From Vibrio sp. (GTDB taxonomy: Bacteria > Pseudomonadota > Gammaproteobacteria > Enterobacterales > Vibrionaceae), in the NCBI GenBank assembly GCA_007124475.1, contig SLFB01000186.1:1-5557 (forward strand): a stretch of DNA of 5,557 nt. Reading direction: 5' to 3'. Positions within the stretch are counted from its first letter, which is position 1. Each line of letters opens with the position of its first letter. The notes under the pieces were generated by a model, which did no database searches, was not told the DNA's origin, and saw nothing but the letters and a program-made list of their open reading frames with translations. Made by a program: the position numbers and the translations under genes. Positions 1 to 5,557 of the stretch are shown here, piece after piece.

Positions 1-1092
1 TGGGAATCCTTGTTTAACGGGCTTTACCGCTTGCAACAGCGACAACGAAAAAAACGCAAAGAGCTAACCAACCTTATTCGCCGTTTCCGTAATGGGGCCG
101 AATCATTACCCGATGCGGTAGTGGTGTTTCGTGCCGAGGGCAATATTGTTTGGTGTAACCGTTTAGCGCAACATTTATTGGGTTTTCGCTGGCCTGATGA
201 TGCTGGGCAGCCCATTTCTAACTTGATCCGCACGCCAGGTTTTATCAATTATTTGCAAAAAAACGATTTTTCAGAGCCGCTCACCATGTATTCGCCATTA
301 AATACGGAGCGTTCCCTAGAGCTAAGAATTGTGCCTTATACCGAAGGTGAACACTTGATGGTGGTGCGCGATGTGACTCAAGTTAAGCAGTTGGAAGGGA
401 TGCGGCGCAATTTTTTTGCCAATGTTTCTCATGAATTACGCACCCCGATGACGGTTTTGCAAGGTTACTTAGAAATGACCGAAGATCCAGATTTATTAAT
501 TGGACCTATGTGGCCGAAAGCCCATAGTGTGATGACTGAGCAACTGAATCGGATGTCGAGTTTGGTTAATCAATTACTCACCTTATCAAAAATCGAAGCT
601 TCTCCCATCCATGAGCTCGATGAGGTGGTTGATGTTCCAGCGATGCTAGCTATTTTAGAAAAAGAGGCTAAGAGTTTAAGTGGCGATGATCAGCATAAAA
701 TACAGTTTATCGTCGATTCGCAGTTGAAAGTGCTCGCTGATGAAGATCAACTCAGAAGTGCGATCTCTAATTTGGTGTATAACGCGGTAAAATATACCCC
801 ACCGGGAGCTGAGATTATCGTGCGCTGGTTAGAAACTCCCGCTGGGGCTTGCCTAGAAGTGCAAGACCGAGGAGAGGGGATAGAACCGCAACATTTACAT
901 CGATTAACTGAGCGTTTTTATCGGGTTGATAAAGCTCGCTCAAGAGATACTGGTGGCAGTGGTTTGGGGTTAGCGATTGTCAAACATGCGCTATCTCACC
1001 ATGATACTCATTTAGATATTCACAGTGAAGTTGGTGTTGGCAGCCGTTTTTCTTTTGTGTTACCGAAACGTTTGGTGGTCAAATGCAAGTGA
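1..1092 (+). CDS. phoR: Phosphate regulon sensor histidine kinase PhoR, 5'-truncated by the window edge
   Basis: PhoR is the inner-membrane sensor kinase that phosphorylates the response regulator PhoB when phosphate is scarce and dephosphorylates it when phosphate is plentiful. The frame is open from base 1; the first residues, WESLFNGLYRLQQ, align with E. coli PhoR from about residue 72, so roughly 70 residues carrying the membrane segments lie outside the window. The TTG at 10-12 is an internal Leu codon, not the start. Counting visible codons from base 1: a basic linker (about 11-30), a PAS domain (about 33-128, ending near VRDVTQ), the phospho-acceptor helix NVSHELRTPM with His at bases 430-432, then the ATP-binding domain with N box (NLVYNAVKYTP), G1 box (DRGEGI), F box (ERFYRVDKARS) and G2 box (GGSGLGLAIVKH). 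All catalytic motifs are intact. It ends in TGA at 1090-1092, inside the next gene. phoB is expected just upstream, unseen. Confidence 0.96.
   Translation, partial: WESLFNGLYRLQQRQRKKRKELTNLIRRFRNGAESLPDAVVVFRAEGNIVWCNRLAQHLLGFRWPDDAGQPISNLIRTPGFINYLQKNDFSEPLTMYSPLNTERSLELRIVPYTEGEHLMVVRDVTQVKQLEGMRRNFFANVSHELRTPMTVLQGYLEMTEDPDLLIGPMWPKAHSVMTEQLNRMSSLVNQLLTLSKIEASPIHELDEVVDVPAMLAILEKEAKSLSGDDQHKIQFIVDSQLKVLADEDQLRSAISNLVYNAVKYTPPGAEIIVRWLETPAGACLEVQDRGEGIEPQHLHRLTERFYRVDKARSRDTGGSGLGLAIVKHALSHHDTHLDIHSEVGVGSRFSFVLPKRLVVKCK
1074..1085 (+). promoter_or_regulatory. Weak ribosome binding site and coupled start of pstS
   Basis: The bases just before the ATG at 1083-1085 read GGTGGTCAA, giving only a weak GGTGG Shine-Dalgarno-like match about five bases upstream. 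The ATG lies ahead of the phoR stop at 1090-1092, so ribosomes ending phoR could restart here. This geometry, together with a good signal peptide beginning at this Met, decides the start. Coupling is inferred from position only. Confidence 0.4.
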
Positions 1093-2054
1093 AGCCGTGG
1101 CTAAAAAGTACGGCCTTGGGGCTTATTTACTGGAGTGGCATAGTTTGGGCGGATGAGCCACAAGGTTTGGTTGACTATCAGCCGGTGTCAGGTATTGCAG
1201 GCAGTTTATTATCGGTTGGCTCTGATACTTTAGCGGGGATGACAACCTTGTGGGCTGATGCTTTCAACGACATGTATCCTAATGTTAACGCTCAAGTACA
1301 AGCTTCCGGCTCATCAACGGCACCGCCAGCATTAACGGAAGAGACGGCGCAATTTGGTGCCATGAGCCGGCCAATGCGGCTACGAGAATTAGAAGCGTTT
1401 GAGCGTATTCACGGTTATCAACCCACTAAATTGAGAATTGCGATTGATGCTGTGGGGGTGTTCGTACATCGTGATAATCCGATTGTTGGTTTAAATTTAA
1501 CGCAACTGGATCAGATATTTTCGGTGACACTACGCTGTGGAGCCAGCCAAGGGATTGAGCGCTGGTCTGATCTAGGGTTAGATTTTTCTTGGGCTCAGCG
1601 GCGGATTCAGTTATTTGGGCGTAATTCTGTCTCAGGGACCTACGGCTATTTTAAACAAGCCGCCTTGTGTGGTGGTGATTTTAAAGCGCATGTTAACCAG
1701 CAACCCGGTTCGGCTTCGGTGGTACAGTCCGTTGCTTCTTCTATTAATAGTTTAGGTTATTCTGGTGTTGGTTATCGTGTCTCAGGAGTGCGTATTATTC
1801 CTATCGCTCGTGAAGGAGAGGACTATGTTTACCCTACTCAGCAAGCGATTTTATCGGGACAATATCCTCTGTCGCGTTACTTATATTTGTATATCAACAA
1901 GCATCCAGAGCGGCCATTAAAACCATTAGAACGAGAATTTATTCGCTTTATTTACTCTCACCAAGGGCAAGCTTTAGTCAGTAAGGAAGGTTTTTTGCCT
2001 ATTTCAGCCGATATTGCCCAGCAAGAGCTTGCTGGGCTCGGGATTAGGCCTTAA
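1083..2054 (+). CDS. pstS: PstS-family periplasmic phosphate-binding protein
   Basis: This is the solute-binding component of a phosphate ABC importer; it captures phosphate in the periplasm and delivers it to PstC/PstA, whose genes are not in the window. The 323-residue product has a signal peptide (basic start, hydrophobic 11-22, likely cleavage VWA|DE after residue 23). The PstS-like core follows: GSDTL at 46-50, ASGSST at 74-79, GAMSRPM at 92-98 and the phosphate loop GRNSVSGTYGYF at 179-190, whose R180 and S184-G185-T186 match the E. coli R-x3-SGT ligand residues. The acidic residue of the E. coli 'GASD' pocket motif is not visible here. Cys152 and Cys196 are the only cysteines and could form a disulfide. 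The ATG overlaps the end of phoR by 10 bases, implying co-transcription and translational coupling; a GTG two codons later is a possible alternative start. The family is clear; which PstS paralogue it represents is not. Confidence 0.9.
   Translation: MQVKPWLKSTALGLIYWSGIVWADEPQGLVDYQPVSGIAGSLLSVGSDTLAGMTTLWADAFNDMYPNVNAQVQASGSSTAPPALTEETAQFGAMSRPMRLRELEAFERIHGYQPTKLRIAIDAVGVFVHRDNPIVGLNLTQLDQIFSVTLRCGASQGIERWSDLGLDFSWAQRRIQLFGRNSVSGTYGYFKQAALCGGDFKAHVNQQPGSASVVQSVASSINSLGYSGVGYRVSGVRIIPIAREGEDYVYPTQQAILSGQYPLSRYLYLYINKHPERPLKPLEREFIRFIYSHQGQALVSKEGFLPISADIAQQELAGLGIRP
2016..2037. terminator. Perfect inverted repeat at the convergent junction, possible terminator hairpin
   Basis: The arms GCCCAGCAAG (2016-2025) and CTTGCTGGGC (2028-2037) are perfectly complementary around a 2-base centre; as RNA this allows a 9-bp GC-rich stem with a 4-base loop on either strand. 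It lies inside the last codons of pstS (AQQELAGL) and 14 bases beyond the ppx stop in the ppx transcription direction. No run of U follows it on either strand (TCGGG on +, AATATCGG on -), so it is not a canonical Rho-independent terminator. It could stabilise the ppx mRNA 3' end or help termination with a factor, or it may simply be coding sequence. The hairpin potential is seen; the function is inferred. Confidence 0.35.
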
Positions 2055-3580
2055 AAGCTGAGGCTCCAACCAACGCGGTGCCAATAATCTTGCTCAGTGA
2101 TTAAATCAACGTGCAATAGTTTGTTGTTTTCCAGCCAGTTAGGATCAGAACTGGCTAAATGCCATTGGTCATCGCTAATGGTTAGTGTTAGCTCCGGCAG
2201 AGGGTCATCGTTACGCTGACCATTAACCACAATGGCCAAGCGTAGTACGCGGATCAAACCTATGATGTGTTTCTTTTTGAATAAAAAGAAATCGCCCATT
2301 TCAGCTAATTTGAGGGCTTTCCTTTGAAAGCGGACTAAGGTTGCCACTACTCGCTGTTGTTCGCTGTTAAAACCGGCCATATTGGTATGTTGCAGTATAT
2401 AGGCGGAATGACGATGAAAAGCTTGTAGACTAATACTCAGCCCTACTTCATGGAGTAACGCAGCCCATTCCAATAAAGCAAATAGTTCACTCTTGGCTTT
2501 TAAACCCAGTTGGTCGTTGATTTGGTCAAGAAATTCTCTGGCATAGCCTTTAACTTTCGCCGCATGCTCTAAATCAACAAAGTGTTTGATCGCGAGGTTT
2601 TCCGTAGTTCTTAAGCGAATATCCTCATATTTAAAGCGATCTTCCATTTCATACAATAAGCCTTCACGAAGAGCGCCATCTGAGTAATGCATAGCTTTGA
2701 TCTTTAGCGCGTTGAACACACCAACTAAGATGGCAACGCCGGCAGGAAATACCGGTTTACGTTCATCGGAGAGGGCGGGCAGTTGCAACTCACTAATCGT
2801 GTTTGACTCGCACAATTTATCAACCAGTTTGTGTAGCCGCTCTGGTGTGATAACACCATCTTCATAACCAAGGCCAAGCAACACTTCATGGATAGCTTTA
2901 ATGGTGCCTGATGCACCGAAAGCTTGCTGCCAGCCTTTTTTGCGATACTTACTGGCGATCGGTTCCAATTTTTGCTCAGCGGCTAAAATGGCTTGAGCGA
3001 ACTTTTTCTTGGAGAGTTTATTTTTGCTAAAAAAACGTTCTGTATAGCTGACACAGCCCATTTGTTTGCTGTTGACCAATTCAGCATCAAATCCTTTACC
3101 TATAATCAGCTCGGTGCTGCCACCGCCGATATCGACCACTAGCATCGATTTGGCTTGTGGCTGGGTATGGGCAACCCCAAGATAAATTAAACGAGCTTCT
3201 TCACTGCCAGGAATAATTTCAATGGGAAAGGGGATGATTTCCGCGGCTCGTTGCAGGAATAATCCAGTATTATGGGCTTGACGCAGGGTATGGGTTGCTG
3301 CAATGCGAACGTTTTCAAGCTTAAAACCTTGCAAACGTTCAGCGAACATCGCTAAACAAGCCAAACCTCGTTCGATGGCGTCATGATCGAGATTTTTTTG
3401 TTCATCCAATCCAAGTGCTAGGTGGACGCGCTGTTTATGACGACTGATCAGTTGTAAATCTTGTTCTACAACCTTGGCTACCACCATATGAAAGCTGTTT
3501 GAACCAAGATCAATCGCCGCGATTTCTCTGCTTTCTTGTTCTCTACTCTCAGTAAGCCGAGATTCAGTTTGAGGTTTCAT
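2051..3580 (-). CDS. ppx: Exopolyphosphatase Ppx
   Basis: Ppx removes terminal phosphates processively from long polyphosphate chains. The 509-residue product is close to E. coli Ppx (513) and aligns along its whole length. The ASKHA-fold phosphatase core begins with the phosphate-1 motif AIDLGSNSFH (22-31). GSEEAR (125-130) carries Glu128, equivalent to catalytic Glu121 of E. coli (codon 3197-3199); VVDIGGGSTE (148-157) has Asp150, equivalent to Asp143; ASGTIKA (223-229) and SDGALREGLLYE (300-311) complete the core. The C-terminal HD-like region includes LLHEVGL (375-381) and HRHSAYIL (389-396), and the FLFKKKH-LIRVLRLA stretch favours Ppx over its paralogue GppA. The ATG at 3578-3580 is the only sensible start; no alternative start codon occurs before AIDLGSN. 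The N-terminal leader is charged and repetitive (ESR three times within residues 6-18). The gene overlaps ppk by 17 bases and shares its stop bases with pstS. Confidence 0.95.
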   Translation of the reverse strand: MKPQTESRLTESREQESREIAAIDLGSNSFHMVVAKVVEQDLQLISRHKQRVHLALGLDEQKNLDHDAIERGLACLAMFAERLQGFKLENVRIAATHTLRQAHNTGLFLQRAAEIIPFPIEIIPGSEEARLIYLGVAHTQPQAKSMLVVDIGGGSTELIIGKGFDAELVNSKQMGCVSYTERFFSKNKLSKKKFAQAILAAEQKLEPIASKYRKKGWQQAFGASGTIKAIHEVLLGLGYEDGVITPERLHKLVDKLCESNTISELQLPALSDERKPVFPAGVAILVGVFNALKIKAMHYSDGALREGLLYEMEDRFKYEDIRLRTTENLAIKHFVDLEHAAKVKGYAREFLDQINDQLGLKAKSELFALLEWAALLHEVGLSISLQAFHRHSAYILQHTNMAGFNSEQQRVVATLVRFQRKALKLAEMGDFFLFKKKHIIGLIRVLRLAIVVNGQRNDDPLPELTLTISDDQWHLASSDPNWLENNKLLHVDLITEQDYWHRVGWSLSF

Positions 3581-5557
3581 GCCGCTCTTGGGTTCCTTTA
3601 TGCTTACGTGATTGTTTTTCTATCTGTTTAAGGTAGTCATAAATCGCCTGTTGTGAACGAATTTTTTTACGATTGCCACGTTTGACATAACGATTGCTCA
3701 TTTCTTTATCTATCACGCGCGCTTTTACCGTATCGGTAAATTGTAAATTGATAATATCAATAATGCGCTGCTTTAAACGCGGGCAGCGAATAGGCGCGGT
3801 GACTTCAATTCTATGGTCTAGGTTACGTGTCATCCAGTCAGCCGAAGAAATGTACACCTGTGGGTCACCATTATTGTGAGTGATTAATACTCTAGGATGC
3901 TCTAAAAAGCGATCGACAATACTGATGATTTCAATATTATCACTGATGCCACTGACTCCTGGCACTAATGAACACATACCACGGATCACCATTTTTATTT
4001 TAACCCCAGCACTGCTTGCACCATATAACTTATTAATCAGTCCTTTATCGACTAAGTTGTTAACTTTTACGATAATTTGTGCCGGTTTGCCGCTTCTCGC
4101 ATTGGCGATTTCGTTATCAATCAGTCGATAGAGTTGCGAACGACAGTTGCGAGGAGATACCAGTAACTGATTAAATTTGACCTGACGGAATGGGTTTTCA
4201 ATATAAGCAAACACATTACGGACTTCACTTGTGAGCTCTTGATCAGCGGTTAATAATGAAAAATCGGTATAGATACGAGCGGTTTTTTCATGGAAGTTGC
4301 CGGTGCCAATATGCGCATAGCGGACCAGGTTATTGTCTTGCTCACGGCGAGTAATTAACAATAACTTGGCGTGGATCTTCATCCCTGGAATGCCAAAAAT
4401 CACATCCACGCCTGCTTCGGTGAGAATGCGCGACCATTCAATGTTTGCTTCTTCATCAAAACGAGCTTGCAGTTCGACCACAACAACAACGCGCTTACCA
4501 TTATGCACCGCATCAATCAGTGAGTTCATCAGTTTAGAATTTTTTGCCACTCGATAAATGTTTATCTTGATACTGATAACTTTAGGATCAAACGAAGCTT
4601 GGCGAACTAATTCCGTAATATGTTCAAAGCTGTGATAAGGGTAGTGCAGTAAAATATCTTGCGCACGAATGGCATCAAAAGCGTTTAAGTAACCTTCGAA
4701 GTCGGAGCATAATAATGGCGGTAAAGAGGGATGCTCAAGGTAGTCTCGCCCAACATTAGGAAAGGCAATAAAATCTTTGAAGTTATGATAACGGCCACCG
4801 GGCAACAAGCTATCATAATGGGATATTTTCAGCTTCTCGCATAAAAATCTTAACATGGCTTGCGGCATGTCATGCTCGTAAATAAAGCGCACGGGCATCG
4901 CTGTGAGTCGTTGGCTTAACCCCTCTGACAGTTGTTCAAGCAAACTGTAGTCAATTTCTTTTCGTAAATCGTACTCGGCATCACGAGTCATTTTCATCGC
5001 GTAGCCATGGAGAGAGTCGTAGTCAAAAAAGCCACGGAAAATGTCATCCAGACAGTAACGAATAACATTATCGAGCAGGATTATGGTTTTACGTCTTTTG
5101 CCTTTTTGTTCCGGCAGCATGACAAAGCGTGGCAAATGATCGGTAGGAATTTCAATTAATGCATAGCTAGATTGTTGCTCTTTTGTCAGCTCAACAGCGA
5201 TATAGGCGTATTCGTCTTTCAGAAATTGGAGCACATCAATATCATCGCGCAACAGCAGTGGCGTGATATGAGGTAATACTTCACGATAAAAATATTGGCT
5301 GATCCACTTTTGTTGTAGGGGGTCGAGTTGAGTTTCATTGACTAAAAAAATTCGCCGCCGCGCCATTTCTAAAATCAGTTCACTGTATAAACGATCAAAC
5401 TCTTGATTAAGTTTAAATGCTTTACTCTGCATTTTACTTAATAGATGTTTCGAGCTATCTTTCACGCCTTGCTCACGATTAATCAGAATACGCCGTTTTA
5501 CATCAGCAAAGCGGACCTTATAGAACTCATCTAAATTGTTAGAGAAGATCCCTAAAA
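3564..5557 (-). CDS. ppk: Polyphosphate kinase 1 (PPK1), 5'-truncated by the window edge
   Basis: PPK1 reversibly polymerises the gamma-phosphate of ATP into inorganic polyphosphate. The frame stays open to the window edge: the bases above 5465 encode LGIFSNNLDEFYKVRFADVKRR in frame, matching E. coli PPK from about residue 39, so some 38 codons are missing and the GTG at 5465-5463 is an internal Val. The second Asn of SNNLDEF corresponds to E. coli nucleotide-binding Asn45. Further intact residues, in E. coli numbering from memory, are Arg375 (INIYRVAK), Arg405 (ELQARFDEEAN), the autophosphorylated His435 in KIHAKL (bases 4371-4373), His454 in RYAHIGTGNF (4311-4313), Tyr468 (RIYTDFSLL), Arg564 (VIRGMCSL) and His592 in FLEHPRV (3897-3899). 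N, head, C1 and C2 domains are all represented. After the conserved AIYDYLK comes a hydrophilic tail of about 20 residues rich in Lys, Arg and His, longer than in E. coli. It stops at TGA (3566-3564), 17 bases into ppx, forming a ppk-ppx operon whose promoter is beyond the window. Confidence 0.97.
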   Translation of the reverse strand, partial: LGIFSNNLDEFYKVRFADVKRRILINREQGVKDSSKHLLSKMQSKAFKLNQEFDRLYSELILEMARRRIFLVNETQLDPLQQKWISQYFYREVLPHITPLLLRDDIDVLQFLKDEYAYIAVELTKEQQSSYALIEIPTDHLPRFVMLPEQKGKRRKTIILLDNVIRYCLDDIFRGFFDYDSLHGYAMKMTRDAEYDLRKEIDYSLLEQLSEGLSQRLTAMPVRFIYEHDMPQAMLRFLCEKLKISHYDSLLPGGRYHNFKDFIAFPNVGRDYLEHPSLPPLLCSDFEGYLNAFDAIRAQDILLHYPYHSFEHITELVRQASFDPKVISIKINIYRVAKNSKLMNSLIDAVHNGKRVVVVVELQARFDEEANIEWSRILTEAGVDVIFGIPGMKIHAKLLLITRREQDNNLVRYAHIGTGNFHEKTARIYTDFSLLTADQELTSEVRNVFAYIENPFRQVKFNQLLVSPRNCRSQLYRLIDNEIANARSGKPAQIIVKVNNLVDKGLINKLYGASSAGVKIKMVIRGMCSLVPGVSGISDNIEIISIVDRFLEHPRVLITHNNGDPQVYISSADWMTRNLDHRIEVTAPIRCPRLKQRIIDIINLQFTDTVKARVIDKEMSNRYVKRGNRKKIRSQQAIYDYLKQIEKQSRKHKGTQERHETSN
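3581..3598 (-). promoter_or_regulatory. Ribosome binding region of ppx inside the ppk 3' end
   Basis: Read on the - strand, the bases before the ppx ATG contain AAGGA (3598-3594), 13 bases from the ATG and therefore rather far, and AAGAG (3589-3585), 4 bases from the ATG. Neither is ideally placed. Both lie within ppk coding sequence, so initiation of ppx probably depends on ribosomes translating the end of ppk. The motifs are seen; the coupling is inferred. Confidence 0.4.

Noticed and set aside
10..12. TTG as the start codon of phoR
   Set aside because: The frame is open to base 1 and the preceding residues (WES) match E. coli PhoR, so the gene begins outside the window.
24..248. Open frame on the - strand inside phoR
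   Set aside because: Antisense shadow of conserved phoR coding; the product has no recognisable domain.
257..263. Run of seven A bases in phoR as a possible phase-variation tract
   Set aside because: It is short, encodes ordinary Lys codons in an intact frame, and PhoR is not known to me as phase-variable.
2725..2916. Open frame on the - strand inside ppx, in another frame
   Set aside because: It is an alternative frame across conserved Ppx sequence with no recognisable product.
2051..3580. GppA (guanosine pentaphosphatase) as an alternative identity for ppx
   Set aside because: Length, C-terminal motifs and position directly after ppk all favour Ppx.
3694..4557. Three open frames on the + strand opposite ppk
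   Set aside because: They lie opposite strongly conserved PPK1 coding sequence; their products look like reverse-complement shadow sequence and match no family I recognise.
4783..4818. Inverted repeat TTATGATA / TATCATAA with a 20-base gap inside ppk
   Set aside because: It is AT-rich, falls on codons of conserved residues (SHYDS and GRYHN), and is short enough to be chance.
5463..5465. GTG as the start codon of ppk
   Set aside because: The upstream codons to the window edge are open and encode conserved PPK1 sequence including SNNLDEF.
1..5557. Pho boxes or sigma-70 promoters
   Set aside because: I saw no convincing tandem CTGTCAT-like repeat or well-spaced promoter; the promoters of both arms are expected outside the window.

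Overview
The window is a fully coding, chromosomal-looking stretch of a gammaproteobacterium. Protein similarity recalled from memory, moderate GC and gene order all point to the Vibrionaceae. It holds four phosphate-related genes in two converging pairs, and I see no mobile element, RNA gene, CRISPR array or intergenic gap.

Left arm, + strand: the 3' part of phoR (sensor histidine kinase of the PhoR-PhoB phosphate-starvation system; its start lies before base 1) overlaps by 10 bases a PstS-family periplasmic phosphate-binding protein gene (1083-2054). Right arm, - strand: ppk (polyphosphate kinase 1; about its first 38 codons lie beyond base 5557) overlaps by 17 bases ppx (exopolyphosphatase, 2051-3580). 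The arms meet tail to tail at 2051-2054, where one palindromic TTAA supplies the stop codon of both pstS and ppx.

The genes make one physiological set. PhoR senses phosphate status and drives PhoB, the PstS-like protein captures periplasmic phosphate for import, PPK1 stores phosphate as polyphosphate, and Ppx releases it again. As I recall, the order phoB-phoR-pstS / ppx-ppk, with pst transporter genes nearby, occurs in Vibrio cholerae, so the layout is probably conserved rather than new. I found no previously undescribed system. The points most worth a second look are the shared stop with no terminator space, a perfect 10-bp inverted repeat just inside the end of pstS, possible antisense interference between the two arms, and a PstS ligand-pocket motif that differs from E. 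coli PstS.
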